From assembly GCF_001633105.1 (NCBI RefSeq), contig NZ_LUKZ01000012.1, positions 95,031-151,276 of the forward strand: 56,246 bases of DNA, in the 5' to 3' direction. Below the pieces are notes generated by a model, which saw only the letters and a program-made list of their open reading frames with translations, had not been told where the DNA came from and did no database searches. The DNA comes from Acidovorax sp. GW101-3H11. Its GTDB lineage: Bacteria > Pseudomonadota > Gammaproteobacteria > Burkholderiales > Burkholderiaceae_C. A program made the position numbers and the translations under genes. This document shows, in pieces, positions 1 through 10,837 of this stretch; position 1 is the first letter of the stretch, and each line of letters opens with the position of its first letter.

Positions 1-163
1 CCCCGCCGCTGGCGCCAAGTTCGACCCGCACCAGCACCAAGCCATCAGCGTGGTGCCCGCCGAGCAAGAGGCCAACACCGTCGTGGCCGTGCTGCAAAAA
101 GGCTATGTGATTGCCGAACGCGTGCTGCGCCCGGCCCTGGTCACGGTCACGGCCCCGAAGTAA
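1..163 (+). CDS. grpE: GrpE nucleotide exchange factor, C-terminal part (5' end outside window)
   Basis: The window opens inside a frame that reads to a TAA at 161-163 and gives 53 residues, including [14 protein letters not shown] and [20 protein letters not shown]. This is the beta-domain end of GrpE, which speeds ADP release from DnaK. The family normally finishes with a VxxVLQKGY stretch followed by R-P-A-x-V-x-V, as here. It lies 93 bases upstream of dnaK on the same strand, the usual grpE-dnaK-dnaJ order. The start codon and N-terminal coiled coil lie before the window. Confidence 0.93.
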   Translation, partial: PAAGAKFDPHQHQAISVVPAEQEANTVVAVLQKGYVIAERVLRPALVTVTAPK

Positions 164-205
164 ATCGTCAAATAAATCAGCACGGATGACTTGAACCCCC
201 ACGAG

Positions 206-214
206 TTATCCACA
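206..214 (+). promoter_or_regulatory. Perfect DnaA-box sequence in the grpE-dnaK gap
   Basis: TTATCCACA at 206-214 is an exact match to the strong DnaA box consensus. A weaker look-alike, CCATCCACA, follows at 224-232. A CTTGAA at 190-195 resembles the -35 half of a sigma-32 promoter, but I see no convincing CCCCAT partner at the right distance. Whether DnaA binds here is unknown; a 9-mer can occur by chance. Confidence 0.4.
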
Positions 215-256
215 AGTTACTAGCCATCCACACATTCAAGCATTCGGAGAAAAATC

Positions 257-2209
<1,953 letters not shown>

Positions 2210-2231
2210 GCGAGCCCCCGTTGACCCGAGC

Positions 2232-2263
2232 CGCCGCGCAATGCCTACAGGGGCTGCGCGGCG
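2232..2263 (+). other. Perfect 9-bp hairpin between dnaK and dnaJ
   Basis: CGCCGCGCA at 2232-2240 pairs exactly with TGCGCGGCG at 2255-2263 around a 14-base loop. There is no T-run after it, so it is not a classical terminator. A stem between dnaK and dnaJ could protect the upstream mRNA or lower dnaJ expression relative to dnaK; that role is inference. Confidence 0.5.
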
Positions 2264-2292
2264 TTCCTGTTCCAACCGGGTTCTGAATCACT

Positions 2293-3438
2293 ATGTCCAA
2301 ACGAGACTTTTACGAAATCCTGGGCGTTCCGAAAAACGCCTCGGACGAAGAAATCAAGAAGGCCTATCGCAAGCTGGCGATGAAGCACCACCCTGACCGC
2401 AACCAGGGGGATGCGGCCAAGCCTGCCGAAGAGAAGTTCAAGGAGGCCAAGGAGGCCTACGAGATGCTCTCCGACCCGCAAAAACGCGCGGCCTACGACC
2501 AGTATGGCCACGCGGGGGTGGACCCCAACATGCGCGGCCCCGGTGGTGCGGGCGCGGAAGGTTTTGGCGGTTTTGCCGAGGCCTTCGGCGACATCTTCGG
2601 CGACATGTTTGGCCAGCAGGGCGGGCGTGGGCGCGGTGCCGGTGGCCGCCAGGTGTACCGGGGCAGCGACCTCAGCTACGCCATGGAGATCACGCTGGAA
2701 GAAGCCGCACGCGGCAAGGACGCGCAGATCCGCATCCCCTCGTGGGAAAGCTGCGACACCTGCCACGGCAGCGGCGCAAAGCCCGGCACCAGCGCCAAGA
2801 CCTGTGGCACCTGCCAGGGCGCAGGCACGGTGCAGATGCGCCAGGGCTTCTTCAGCGTGCAGCAAACCTGCCCGCACTGCCGTGGCACGGGCAAGATCAT
2901 TCCTGAGCCTTGCACCACCTGCCACGGCCAGGGCAAGCTCAAGAAGCAGAAGACGCTGGAAGTGAAGATTCCTGCGGGCATCGACGATGGCATGCGCATC
3001 CGCAGCACCGGCAACGGCGAACCGGGCACCAACGGCGGCCCACCGGGCGACCTGTATATCGAGATCCGCCTGAAGAAGCACGACATCTTCGAGCGCGACG
3101 GCGACGACCTGCACTGCCAGGTGCCCGTGAGCTTCATCACGGCCGCGCTGGGCGGCGAGATCGAAGTGCCCACGCTGGCTGGCAAGGCCGCCATCGACAT
3201 CCCCGAAGGCACGCAGGCCGGCAAGCAGTTCCGCCTGCGCGGCAAGGGCATCAAGGGCGTGCGCGCCAGCTACCCGGGCGACCTGTACTGCCACATCGCG
3301 GTCGAGACGCCCGTGAAGCTGACCGAGCACCAGCGCAAGCTGCTGCGCGAGCTGGAGGATTCGCTCAAGAAGGGCGGCGCTCGCCACTCGCCGAGCGGCG
3401 AGAGTTGGACGGACCGGTTGAAGAACTTCTTCAGCTGA
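2293..3438 (+). CDS. dnaJ: Chaperone protein DnaJ (Hsp40, type A)
   Basis: The 381-residue protein is a co-chaperone that stimulates the DnaK ATPase and delivers substrates. The J domain occupies residues 1-70 with the HPD signature at 33-35. A Gly/Phe-rich stretch follows (about 75-125). Four zinc-finger repeats come next ([32 protein letters not shown]), then the C-terminal substrate domains containing [22 protein letters not shown]. All four CxxCxGxG repeats are intact, so this is a full type-A DnaJ. It is 83 bases downstream of dnaK and is closed by a terminator, so it is the last gene of the operon. Confidence 0.98.
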   Translation: MSKRDFYEILGVPKNASDEEIKKAYRKLAMKHHPDRNQGDAAKPAEEKFKEAKEAYEMLSDPQKRAAYDQYGHAGVDPNMRGPGGAGAEGFGGFAEAFGDIFGDMFGQQGGRGRGAGGRQVYRGSDLSYAMEITLEEAARGKDAQIRIPSWESCDTCHGSGAKPGTSAKTCGTCQGAGTVQMRQGFFSVQQTCPHCRGTGKIIPEPCTTCHGQGKLKKQKTLEVKIPAGIDDGMRIRSTGNGEPGTNGGPPGDLYIEIRLKKHDIFERDGDDLHCQVPVSFITAALGGEIEVPTLAGKAAIDIPEGTQAGKQFRLRGKGIKGVRASYPGDLYCHIAVETPVKLTEHQRKLLRELEDSLKKGGARHSPSGESWTDRLKNFFS

Positions 3439-3462
3439 CGCGGCTGCGCAGCCGCCTTCAAG

Positions 3463-3498
3463 AAACCGCCCTCGGCTTCACGGCCCGGGCGGTTTTTT
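3463..3498 (+). terminator. Rho-independent terminator after dnaJ
   Basis: AAACCGCCC (3463-3471) pairs perfectly with GGGCGGTTT (3487-3495) and is followed by a T-run to 3498. It ends the grpE-dnaK-dnaJ unit. The stem begins with an A-run, so it may also end transcription of the convergent lytic transglycosylase gene, whose stop codon lies inside the structure. Confidence 0.85.
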
Positions 3499-4422
3499 CA
3501 TGCGCGCTGCGGGCTGCACGGCGAGCCCCGTGGCCTTGCCCGGCCGCTCGTGCTGGGGCGCACGGTAGAAGCCCAGGATGCGGCGCACGTACTCGCGCGT
3601 CTCGCTGTAGGGCGGCACGCCGCCGTGGCGCTCCACCGCTTTCTCGCCCGCGTTGTAGGCGGCCGAGGCCAGTGCTACATCGCCCCCGAAACGGTCCAGC
3701 AGCCAGCGCAGGTAGGTCAGCCCACCACGCACGTTCTGCTCGGGGTTCCACACGTCGCGCACGCCAAAACGCTCCGCCGTTTCGGGGATGAGCTGCATCA
3801 GCCCCTGCGCGTTCTTGGGCGACAGCGCGCGGGCCTGGAAGTTGGATTCCGACCGCACGATGGCCAGCGCCAGGCGTGGGTCCACCTCGAAGCGGGGGGC
3901 GAGCCGCTGCACCAGCTCGGCGTGGCGGCGTTTGTCGTCGGGCAGGTTGCTGACATAGCGGTCCACCACCTCGTGGGGCACGACCTCCTGGGCAGAGTCG
4001 CGCACCTCCAGCCGGGGCGCCTCACCGGTGGTGAGGCAGTCCGGCAGCTGCTCGCCCGGCGCCAGGCCTTCGGCCAGGCTGCGCGCCTTCTCGTGCCCCC
4101 GCTGCGCCGCCAGGGCCAGCAAGGTGGCGGCCGCCGCCGGGTCAGGCACCACGTCGCGCCCCCGCATCAGCAGGCGGCCCAGGCGGTATTGCGCCTCCAC
4201 GCTGCCGTAGCGCGCGGCATCGCAGTAGCGCTGTGCAGCGCGGTGCGGCTGGCGCCGCACTTCGGCCTCGTAGCCCTCCTCCAGCCAGCGCGACAGCACG
4301 GGCGGCTCATCGCCCCATTCGGGCGGTTCGTCCAGCGGCTGCGCGTGCGCCTGCCAGCCGCCAGCCAGCAAAACAATAGCCAGCAAGGCGCCATGGGCGT
4401 GACAGGAAAACCGGGGCTGCAT
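3478..4422 (-). CDS. Secreted lytic murein transglycosylase with Sel1-like repeats
   Basis: The 314-residue protein starts with a signal peptide (hydrophobic residues 11-21, AHA at 25-27). Residues about 58-120 hold two Sel1/TPR-like helices (AAQRYCDAARYGSVEAQYRLG and AAAATLLALAAQRGHEKA). Residues about 175-290 form a C-terminal SLT domain with the catalytic Glu192 in IVRSESNF, the GLMQLIPETA motif and ASAAYNAGE. It would cleave peptidoglycan between MurNAc and GlcNAc in the periplasm, giving anhydro-muropeptides of the kind NagZ, also in this window, later trims. It is convergent with dnaJ. The signal-peptide region overlaps a fragment resembling the dispersed palindromic repeat. Confidence 0.9.
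   Translation of the reverse strand: MQPRFSCHAHGALLAIVLLAGGWQAHAQPLDEPPEWGDEPPVLSRWLEEGYEAEVRRQPHRAAQRYCDAARYGSVEAQYRLGRLLMRGRDVVPDPAAAATLLALAAQRGHEKARSLAEGLAPGEQLPDCLTTGEAPRLEVRDSAQEVVPHEVVDRYVSNLPDDKRRHAELVQRLAPRFEVDPRLALAIVRSESNFQARALSPKNAQGLMQLIPETAERFGVRDVWNPEQNVRGGLTYLRWLLDRFGGDVALASAAYNAGEKAVERHGGVPPYSETREYVRRILGFYRAPQHERPGKATGLAVQPAARMKKPPGP
4368..4400 (+). repeat. Possible fragment of the GATAGCTGC-type dispersed repeat
   Basis: AAAACAATAGC, followed by CAGCAAGGCGCCATGG, resembles the copy at 50919-50980 (AAAACAATAGC then TACAAAGGCATACC). It lies in the signal-peptide codons of the lytic transglycosylase. This is the weakest member of the set and may be coincidence. Confidence 0.3.
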
Positions 4423-4665
4423 ACCTCAACCTGTTGGATGAAGGTCCCGCTAAGACGGGGCGTCAGGAGATGGGCTGCCCACTGTAGTACCGCCGGAGGA
4501 TTTGCAACAGAAAAACATTGCCAGCGGTGATTTCTTGATCTGAGGCAAGAATCCACCCGCCAGCGGTAGCCCCCATCCCCCCTGCGCCGTAGCATGAAAG
4601 CCCACCCGGCGGTCGTGGGGGCCGCCATCCGGGGAAAAGGGAACAACGGGACAAGGGGCATCGGC
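4423..4665. other. Intergenic region between divergent genes
   Basis: These 243 bases separate the divergent transglycosylase and metallo-hydrolase genes and must hold both promoters. I see no hairpin or operator strong enough to call. Confidence 0.4.
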
Positions 4666-6030
4666 ATGAACGTCAACATCACCTTCCTGGGCGGCTCGGG
4701 CACGGTCACCGGCTCCAAATACCTGGTGCGCCACAACGGCAAGAGCCTGCTGGTGGACTGCGGCCTCTTCCAGGGCTACAAGCAGCTGCGCCTGCGCAAC
4801 TGGCAGCCCCTGCCCGTCACGCCGCACCAGATCGACGCTGTGGTTCTGACCCACGCCCATCTGGACCACAGCGGCTACCTGCCCCTGCTGGCGCGCGACG
4901 GCTACACCCGTGCGATCCACTGCACGCCCGGCACGCGCGACCTGTGCACCATCCTGCTGCCCGACAGCGGGCACCTGCAGGAAGAAGACGCGGCCTTTCT
5001 CAACCGCCACCAGCTCAGCAGCCACAGCCCGGCACTGCCCCTGTACACCCGGCTGGACGCACTGCACTGCCTGAAACAGTTCCAGGTCCATGCTTTCCAC
5101 AAGGCGTTTGAGCCCCTGCCCGGCTGGCGGGTGACGCTCTCCCCGGCGGGCCACATCCTGGGCGCGGCCAGCGTGCTGCTGGAGGTGGGTGGCCGGCGCA
5201 TCCTGTTCTCGGGCGACCTGGGGCGGCCCGATGACCTGCTCATGAACCCGCCCGACGCCCCGCCCCCGGCCGACACGGTGCTGATCGAATCCACCTACGG
5301 CGACCGCGAACACCCGCCCGAGGGGCTGCTGGACGAACTGGGCCCCGCCCTGCAACGCCTGGCCGCGCGCGGCGGCACGGCCGTGGTGCCGGTGTTTGCC
5401 GTGGGCCGCGCCCAGGTGGTGCTGCACGCCATTGGCCTGCTCAAGGCGCAGGGCGTGGTGCCTGCGTCGCTCAAGGTGTTTCTGGACAGCCCCATGGCCG
5501 TCAGCACCACGGGCCTGTTCCAGCACCACATGCAAGAGCACCGCCTGAGCAGCCGCGAGGTGCAGGCGCTGGAGCATGGCGCCACCATGGTCCAGACGCC
5601 CGAGCAGTCCAAGGGCCTGGCCCGGCTGCACGGCCCCATGGTCATCCTGTCGGCCAGCGGCATGGCCACCGGGGGCCGCGTGCTGCACCACCTGGCGCTG
5701 CACGCGGGCGACCACCGCAACATGGTCATCCTGACCGGCCACCAGGCGCCGGGCACACGCGGCGCGCGGCTGGCTGAGGGCGAAAAGACCATCCGCATCC
5801 ATGGCCAGGACGTGGCTGTGCGTGCCGAGGTGGTGCGGCTGTCGTCTGCCTCGGCCCATGCCGATGGCAACCAGCTCGTCGCCTGGCTGCGCAGCATGGG
5901 CCACGCGCCCGACCAGGTGTATGTGGTGCATGGCGAAATGGGCGCCGCCGACCACCTGCGCCAGCGCATAGCGCACGAACTGCGCTGGAATGCGGCGGTG
6001 CCAGAGCATGGCAGCACCTGCGTGGCCTGA
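4666..6030 (+). CDS. Beta-CASP metallo-beta-lactamase-fold hydrolase (putative RNA-processing exonuclease)
   Basis: The 454-residue protein has the zinc signature HAHLDH at residues 63-68, the G-D-L motif (LFSGDLGRPDD), and ESTYGDREHP. The beta-CASP insertion follows with VFAVGRAQ, SASGMATGGR and the late His motif SSASAHADG. This is the architecture of CPSF/YsfA-type nucleases that process RNA 3' ends. I chose the ATG at 4666 because MNVNITFLGGSGTVTGS begins the fold and an AAGGGG lies just upstream; an in-frame ATG at 4594 would add 24 unconserved residues. It is divergent from the transglycosylase. Substrate is unknown. Confidence 0.87.
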   Translation: MNVNITFLGGSGTVTGSKYLVRHNGKSLLVDCGLFQGYKQLRLRNWQPLPVTPHQIDAVVLTHAHLDHSGYLPLLARDGYTRAIHCTPGTRDLCTILLPDSGHLQEEDAAFLNRHQLSSHSPALPLYTRLDALHCLKQFQVHAFHKAFEPLPGWRVTLSPAGHILGAASVLLEVGGRRILFSGDLGRPDDLLMNPPDAPPPADTVLIESTYGDREHPPEGLLDELGPALQRLAARGGTAVVPVFAVGRAQVVLHAIGLLKAQGVVPASLKVFLDSPMAVSTTGLFQHHMQEHRLSSREVQALEHGATMVQTPEQSKGLARLHGPMVILSASGMATGGRVLHHLALHAGDHRNMVILTGHQAPGTRGARLAEGEKTIRIHGQDVAVRAEVVRLSSASAHADGNQLVAWLRSMGHAPDQVYVVHGEMGAADHLRQRIAHELRWNAAVPEHGSTCVA

Positions 6031-6126
6031 GCCCTGCCCTTGCGCAGCAGGCAAACCGTAGACGGGCAACCCAGCCATCGCGCATGGCGATGACAATTGA
6101 CAAATAATGAGGAGAAAATAGCCATC

Positions 6127-6143
6127 CTTCTCGTTTTGAGAAG
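6127..6143 (+). other. Small hairpin just before the LysR gene
   Basis: CTTCTC (6127-6132) pairs with GAGAAG (6138-6143) around GTTTT, 12 bases before the LysR start codon. It could affect initiation or be part of an autoregulatory site. It is short enough to be chance. Confidence 0.25.
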
Positions 6144-6155
6144 ACAAAAACCCCC

Positions 6156-7133
6156 ATGAAAAGCTCCGAGCGCAGTTTTGCGCGCCGTATCGACCTCACC
6201 TCGCTGCAACTGTTTGTGGCGGTGTGCGAGCTTGGCAGCATCGGCCGCGCGGCCGAGCGCGAGTTCATTGCGGCATCGGCCGTCAGCAAGCGCCTGTCGG
6301 ACCTGGAAACCGCTGTGGACACGGCCCTGCTGTACCGCCACAGCCGGGGCGTGACCCTGACCCCGGCGGGCGAGAGCCTGCTGCACCACGCCCGCACCGT
6401 GCTGTTTGGCCTCGAACGCATGCAGGGCGAGCTGAGCGAATACGCCGACGGCGTGCGCGGCCATGTGCGCATGCATGCCAACATCTCGGCCATCTTCCAG
6501 TTCCTGCCCGAAGACCTGGGCGCCTTTGCGCGCGAGCACAGCCAGATCAAGATCGACCTGCAGGAGCACCTCTCCAGCGACGTGCTGCACGCCGTGCAGG
6601 AAGGCGCGGCCGACCTGGGCATCTGCAACATCGGCATGGCCAGCGCCGGGGGCAGCCCCGCCCTGCAAAGCCGCCCCTACCGGTCTGACCGTTTGATGCT
6701 TGTAGTGCCTTCTGGGCACGCCCTGTCTGCCCAGGCAGCTATCAATTTTGAAGAAGTGCTGGACTGGGACATTGTGGGCCTGCATGCCAACAGCAGCATC
6801 AGCCTGGCCATGCGCGCCGCCGCCGCTGCTGCCGGGCGCCCGCTGCGCCAGCGCATCCAGGTCACAGGGCTCGATGCCATGTGCCGCATGATCGACAACG
6901 GCCTGGGCGTGGGCCTGCTGCCCGACCGGGCCTTTGCACTCATGCGCGGCGTGGGCCAGCTGCAGGCCATCCCGCTGACCGACGCCTGGGCCCACCGCGA
7001 ACTGCGCGTGGTGGCCCGCGACTTTGAGGCCCTGCCCATCACCGCGCGCCTGCTGGTGGAACACCTCGCGCCACACCCCGGCCCGGCACCAGTGAACCCA
7101 GCCCCCGACACTAAAATCCAATCCCCCACCTGA
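6156..7133 (+). CDS. LysR-family transcriptional regulator
   Basis: The 325-residue protein has an N-terminal winged helix-turn-helix (residues about 15-75: [20 protein letters not shown], then [12 protein letters not shown]). A LysR substrate-binding domain follows (about 105-310) with two alpha/beta lobes. The gene sits 17 bases upstream of leuC on the same strand, so the two may be cotranscribed or it may regulate the leucine genes. LysR regulators are more often divergent from their targets, so the link is only suggestive. Codons for about residues 180-200 overlap a palindromic repeat fragment (6692-6752), so that stretch is probably a poorly conserved surface loop. Effector unknown. Confidence 0.9.
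   Translation: MKSSERSFARRIDLTSLQLFVAVCELGSIGRAAEREFIAASAVSKRLSDLETAVDTALLYRHSRGVTLTPAGESLLHHARTVLFGLERMQGELSEYADGVRGHVRMHANISAIFQFLPEDLGAFAREHSQIKIDLQEHLSSDVLHAVQEGAADLGICNIGMASAGGSPALQSRPYRSDRLMLVVPSGHALSAQAAINFEEVLDWDIVGLHANSSISLAMRAAAAAAGRPLRQRIQVTGLDAMCRMIDNGLGVGLLPDRAFALMRGVGQLQAIPLTDAWAHRELRVVARDFEALPITARLLVEHLAPHPGPAPVNPAPDTKIQSPT
6692..6752 (-). repeat. Dispersed palindromic repeat copy inside the LysR gene
   Basis: Read on the minus strand the segment begins AAAATTGATAGCTGC and ends near GCATCAAA, like the copies at 9409-9465 and 19813-19862. Local composition is more AT-rich than the gene around it. The reading frame stays open through it. Confidence 0.5.
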
Positions 7134-7150
7134 AAGTAGAAAGCCACGCC

Positions 7151-8572
7151 ATGGGACGCACCCTGTACGACAAGATCTGGGACGAGCATGTTGTCCACAC
7201 CGAAGAGGACGGCACCTCCATCCTCTACATCGACCGCCATCTGGTGCACGAAGTCACAAGCCCCCAGGCCTTCGAAGGCCTGCGCGAGGCGGGCCGCAAG
7301 GTCTGGCGCATGAGCTCCATCGTGGGCACGGCCGACCACAACACGCCCACCACGGGCTGGGAACACGGCTACGACGGCATCACCGACCCGATCAGCAAAG
7401 AGCAGATCACCACGCTGAACGACAACATGGCGACGATCTCGCCCGCCGCGTTCTTCCCCTTCATGCACAAGCGCCAGGGCATCGTGCACGTGATTGGCCC
7501 CGAAAACGGCGCCACCCTGCCCGGCATGACCGTGGTGTGCGGCGACAGCCATACCAGCACGCACGGCGCGTTTGGCGCACTGGCCCACGGCATCGGCACC
7601 AGCGAGGTCGAGCACGTCATGGCCACGCAGACCCTGCTGGCCAAGAAGGCCAAGAACATGCTGGTGCAGGTGGACGGCACGCTCGCCAAGGGCGTGACCC
7701 CCAAGGATGTGGTGCTGGCCATCATCGGCAAGATCGGCACGGCGGGTGGCACGGGCTACACCATTGAGTTTGCAGGCTCCGTCTTCCGCGCCATGAGCAT
7801 GGAAGGCCGCATGACCGTGTGCAACATGGCCATCGAAGGCGGCGCGCGCGCGGGCCTGGTGGCCGTGGACGACAAGACGATTGAATACGTCAAGGGCCGC
7901 CCCCTGTCGCCCACGGGCGTGGAGTGGGACCAGGCCGTGGCGTACTGGAAGACGCTGCACTCGGATGCCGACGCGCAATTCGACACCGTGGTCAAGCTCG
8001 ATGCTGCCGAGATCCAGCCACAGGTCACCTGGGGTACGTCGCCCGAAATGGTGCTGGGCATCGACGCCCGCGTGCCCGACCCAGACAAGGAAAAAGACGC
8101 CAACAAGCGTGGTGCCATCGAGCGTGCGCTGACCTACATGGACCTGCAGCCCGGCAAGCCCATCAACGACATCACCATCGACAAGGTGTTCATCGGCAGT
8201 TGCACCAACAGCCGCATCGAAGACATGCGCGAAGCCGCTGCCGTGGTGAAGAACCTGGGCCGCAAGGTGGCCAGCAACGTGAAGCTGGCCCTGGTGGTGC
8301 CCGGCTCGGGCCTCGTCAAAGAGCAAGCCGAGCGTGAAGGCCTGGACCAGATCTTCAAGGCCGCAGGCTTTGAATGGCGCGAACCCGGCTGCAGCATGTG
8401 CCTGGCCATGAACGCCGACCGCCTGGAGCCCGGCGAGCGCTGCGCCTCCACCAGCAACCGCAACTTCGAAGGCCGCCAGGGCGCTGGGGGCCGCACCCAT
8501 CTCGTCAGCCCCGCCATGGCCGCCGCTGCTGCCGTGCACGGCCATTTTGTGGACATTCGCCAATTCGCCTGA
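7151..8572 (+). CDS. leuC: 3-isopropylmalate dehydratase large subunit
   Basis: The 473-residue aconitase-family protein isomerises 2-isopropylmalate to 3-isopropylmalate in leucine biosynthesis, with LeuD as small subunit. It has the cluster-binding motifs [17 protein letters not shown] (near residue 350) and [11 protein letters not shown] (near 414), the three Cys ligands of a [4Fe-4S] cluster, and the substrate motif [15 protein letters not shown]. Length equals that of LeuC (about 466-473). The ATG at 7151 follows a purine-rich GAAAGTAGAAAG. It is the first structural gene of leuC-entericidin-leuD-leuB. Confidence 0.97.
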   Translation: MGRTLYDKIWDEHVVHTEEDGTSILYIDRHLVHEVTSPQAFEGLREAGRKVWRMSSIVGTADHNTPTTGWEHGYDGITDPISKEQITTLNDNMATISPAAFFPFMHKRQGIVHVIGPENGATLPGMTVVCGDSHTSTHGAFGALAHGIGTSEVEHVMATQTLLAKKAKNMLVQVDGTLAKGVTPKDVVLAIIGKIGTAGGTGYTIEFAGSVFRAMSMEGRMTVCNMAIEGGARAGLVAVDDKTIEYVKGRPLSPTGVEWDQAVAYWKTLHSDADAQFDTVVKLDAAEIQPQVTWGTSPEMVLGIDARVPDPDKEKDANKRGAIERALTYMDLQPGKPINDITIDKVFIGSCTNSRIEDMREAAAVVKNLGRKVASNVKLALVVPGSGLVKEQAEREGLDQIFKAAGFEWREPGCSMCLAMNADRLEPGERCASTSNRNFEGRQGAGGRTHLVSPAMAAAAAVHGHFVDIRQFA

Positions 8573-8583
8573 AGGAGCACGCC

Positions 8584-8715
8584 ATGAAGAAAATTGCCGC
8601 AACCCTCATCGCACTGTCTGCCGCCTTGCTGCTGGCCGGATGCAACACCGTCAAGGGCGTGGGCCAGGACGTTCAACGGGCAGGGGGCGCGCTCGAACGC
8701 GCCGCCAACAAGTAA
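8584..8715 (+). CDS. Entericidin A/B-family small lipoprotein
   Basis: This 43-residue gene begins [20 protein letters not shown], a lipoprotein signal with lipobox LLAGC and acylated Cys20. The mature part [20 protein letters not shown] matches the entericidin pattern (NTxxGxGxDxxxxGxxIxxA). A GAAGGAG ribosome site precedes the ATG. It lies 11 bases after leuC and 13 before leuD, so it is expressed with the leucine operon. Entericidins of E. coli form a toxin/antidote pair; here only one member is present and a toxin role is not shown. A membrane or stress lipoprotein is as likely. Confidence 0.9.
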   Translation: MKKIAATLIALSAALLLAGCNTVKGVGQDVQRAGGALERAANK

Positions 8716-8728
8716 CCACAAGGCAGCC

Positions 8729-9394
8729 ATGCAGAAATTCACCGTGCACAAGGGCCTGGTGGCCCCAATGGACCGCGAGAACGTCGATACCGACGCGATC
8801 ATCCCCAAGCAGTTCCTCAAGTCGATCAAGAAGACGGGCTTTGGCCCCAATCTGTTTGACGAGTGGCGCTACCTGGACAAGGGCGAGCCGGGCATCCCCG
8901 AGTCCGCCCGCAAGCCCAACCCCGACTTCGTGCTGAACCTGCCGCGCTACAAAGGCGCCAGCATCCTGATCGCGCGCAAGAACTTCGGCTGCGGCTCCAG
9001 CCGCGAACACGCCCCCTGGGCGCTGGACCAGTTCGGCTTTCGCGCCGTGATCGCGCCCAGCTTTGCCGACATCTTCTTCAACAACTGCTTCAAGAACGGC
9101 CTCTTGCCCATCGTGCTGCCCGAGGCCACCGTGGCCCAGCTGTTCGATGAAGTGGCGGCCTTCCCCGGCTACCAGCTCACCATCGACCTGGAGCGCCAGG
9201 TGGTCGTGCGCCAGAACCGTGACGAGGTGGTGGGCGAAGAAATCCCGTTCGACGTGATCGCCTTCCGCAAGTACTGCCTGCTCAACGGTTTCGACGACAT
9301 CGGCCTGACCCTGCGCAAGTCCGACAAGATCCGGGCGTTTGAAGCAGAGCGTCTGGCCACCAAGCCCTGGCTGGCACACACCATGGTGTCCTGA
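8729..9394 (+). CDS. leuD: 3-isopropylmalate dehydratase small subunit
   Basis: The 221-residue swivel-domain partner of LeuC has [17 protein letters not shown] near the N-terminus, [20 protein letters not shown], the G-x-G-S-S-R-E-H substrate signature, and [17 protein letters not shown]. The ATG at 8729 begins [20 protein letters not shown], as LeuD normally does; a longer frame upstream runs through the entericidin gene and is not coding. It is followed after 77 bases by leuB. Confidence 0.97.
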   Translation: MQKFTVHKGLVAPMDRENVDTDAIIPKQFLKSIKKTGFGPNLFDEWRYLDKGEPGIPESARKPNPDFVLNLPRYKGASILIARKNFGCGSSREHAPWALDQFGFRAVIAPSFADIFFNNCFKNGLLPIVLPEATVAQLFDEVAAFPGYQLTIDLERQVVVRQNRDEVVGEEIPFDVIAFRKYCLLNGFDDIGLTLRKSDKIRAFEAERLATKPWLAHTMVS

Positions 9395-9408
9395 GCCCCA
9401 AAATACCC

Positions 9409-9465
9409 ATCAAAATGGCCGTTTGCGCGCAACCAGATTGCCCAAGCAGCTATCAAAATAGAAGC
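9409..9465 (-). repeat. Dispersed palindromic repeat between leuD and leuB
   Basis: The minus strand reads CTATTTTGATAGCTGCTTG, then an inner GC-rich part, then GGCCATTTTGATG. This is one of the clearest copies of the family and fills nearly the whole leuD-leuB gap. It may form an mRNA stem-loop between the two genes. Confidence 0.65.
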
Positions 9466-9471
9466 AAACCA

Positions 9472-10545
9472 ATGAAAATCGCAGTTCTGCCGGGTGACGG
9501 CATTGGCACCGAAATCGTCGCCGAGGCCGTCAAGGTCCTGAAGGCGCTCGACCTGAAGTTCGAGATGGAATCCGCCCTGGTCGGTGGCGCCGCCTACGAA
9601 GCCCACGGCCACCCGCTGCCCGAGTCCACGCTCAAGCTCGCCAAGGAAGCCGACGCCATCCTGTTCGGCGCTGTGGGCGACTGGAAATATGACAAGCTCG
9701 ACCGCCCCCTGCGCCCCGAGCAGGCCATCCTGGGCCTGCGCAAGAACCTGGGCCTGTTCGCCAACTTCCGCCCCGCCATCTGCTACGAGCAACTGGTGGG
9801 CGCTTCGAGCCTCAAGCCCGAGCTGATCGCGGGCCTCGATATCCTCATCATCCGCGAGCTGACCGGTGACATCTACTTCGGCCAGCCGCGTGGCCGCCGT
9901 GTGGCCACCGATGGCCACTTCCCCGGTGCCGAGGAAGCCTTCGACACCATGCGCTACAGCCGCCCCGAGATCGAGCGCATCGCCCACGTCGCCTTCCAGG
10001 CCGCCCGCAAGCGCAACAAGAAGGTCACCAGCGTGGACAAGGCCAACGTGCTCGAAACCTTCCAGTTCTGGAAGGACGTGGTCACCGACGTGCACAAGGA
10101 ATACCCCGACGTCGAACTGCAGCACATGTATGTGGACAACGCGGCCATGCAACTCGTGAAAGCGCCCAAGGCGTTTGACGTGGTGGTCACCGGCAACATG
10201 TTCGGCGACATCCTGTCAGATGAAGCCTCGATGCTCACCGGCTCCATCGGCATGCTGCCGTCGGCCAGCTTGAACAGCAGCAACCAGGGCCTGTACGAGC
10301 CCAGCCACGGCAGCGCCCCCGACATCGCGGGCAAGGGCGTGGCCAATCCGCTGGCCACCATCCTGAGCGCCGCCATGATGCTGCGCTTCAGCCTGAACCA
10401 GGAAGCCGCCGCCCAGCGCATCGAAGCCGCCGTGCAAAAGGTGCTGGCCCAGGGCCTGCGCACGCCCGACATCTACAGCGAAGGCACCACCAAGGTGGGC
10501 ACCGCGCAGATGGGCGATGCCGTGGTGAAGGCGCTGGCCGCCTGA
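9472..10545 (+). CDS. leuB: 3-isopropylmalate dehydrogenase
   Basis: The 357-residue enzyme oxidatively decarboxylates 3-isopropylmalate with NAD to 2-ketoisocaproate. It starts [20 protein letters not shown]. It contains [17 protein letters not shown] (substrate loop), [17 protein letters not shown] (catalytic Lys), [20 protein letters not shown] (Mg-binding Asp) and [19 protein letters not shown] (NAD site). I chose the ATG at 9472; an in-frame upstream ATG at 9415 lies in the repeat and would add an unconserved extension. It is the last leu gene and is closed by a terminator. Confidence 0.97.
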   Translation: MKIAVLPGDGIGTEIVAEAVKVLKALDLKFEMESALVGGAAYEAHGHPLPESTLKLAKEADAILFGAVGDWKYDKLDRPLRPEQAILGLRKNLGLFANFRPAICYEQLVGASSLKPELIAGLDILIIRELTGDIYFGQPRGRRVATDGHFPGAEEAFDTMRYSRPEIERIAHVAFQAARKRNKKVTSVDKANVLETFQFWKDVVTDVHKEYPDVELQHMYVDNAAMQLVKAPKAFDVVVTGNMFGDILSDEASMLTGSIGMLPSASLNSSNQGLYEPSHGSAPDIAGKGVANPLATILSAAMMLRFSLNQEAAAQRIEAAVQKVLAQGLRTPDIYSEGTTKVGTAQMGDAVVKALAA

Positions 10546-10595
10546 GGCCCATTGACCCGGTGGACGCAAGTCTGCTGGGCCCACCCCGTCCCCAG

Positions 10596-10622
10596 AAAGC
10601 GCCGCATTGCGGCGCTTTTTCA
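10596..10622 (+). terminator. Rho-independent terminator after leuB
   Basis: AAAGCGCCGC (10596-10605) pairs exactly with GCGGCGCTTT (10609-10618) around ATT, followed by T residues. It separates the leucine operon from asd. Confidence 0.85.
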
Positions 10623-10717
10623 TGGGCGCCCGCATCCCGCTGTGTCTTGAAAGCATCGCCCGGCCCGGTAAATCTGGGCAAAAAGCGCTCAAAACACGGT
10701 GATGGGACCTGATCCGC

Positions 10718-10723
10718 TACAAT
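10718..10723 (+). promoter_or_regulatory. Candidate -10 element upstream of the asd leader
   Basis: TACAAT at 10718-10723 is a good -10 hexamer. No clear TTGACA lies 16-18 bases upstream. A start about seven bases downstream would fall near 10730, almost on the ATG at 10732, so the first open frame could be translated from a leaderless transcript. This is inference from spacing only. Confidence 0.45.
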
Positions 10724-10731
10724 CGCACCCT

Positions 10732-10833
10732 ATGTTTGCCGCCCGCCCGTTCGCCCTGAACACCGCTACTGCCGCCCTGGCAGGCGTGGCTGTGCGCGCA
10801 ATCACCACCAAAACCACGACCATTAAGGGCTGA
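10732..10833 (+). CDS. Candidate Thr/Ile-rich regulatory leader peptide upstream of asd
   Basis: A 33-codon frame, too short for routine gene finding, begins [16 protein letters not shown] and ends [12 protein letters not shown]. Eight consecutive codons read I-T-T-K-T-T-T-I just before the stop, very like the Thr/Ile run of the E. coli thr operon leader peptide. It lies between a promoter-like TACAAT and asd, which makes the common precursor of threonine, methionine and lysine, and is followed by mutually exclusive pairings (10838-10898). The placement supports control by ribosome stalling when Thr or Ile is scarce. The function is inferred; I do not know of a described asd leader of this kind in this group. 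Confidence 0.5.
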   Translation: MFAARPFALNTATAALAGVAVRAITTKTTTIKG

Positions 10834-10837
10834 CCCA

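Noticed and set aside
190..217. Sigma-32 heat-shock promoter before dnaK
   Set aside because: CTTGAA is present, but no good CCCCAT-type -10 lies 13-15 bases downstream; not called.
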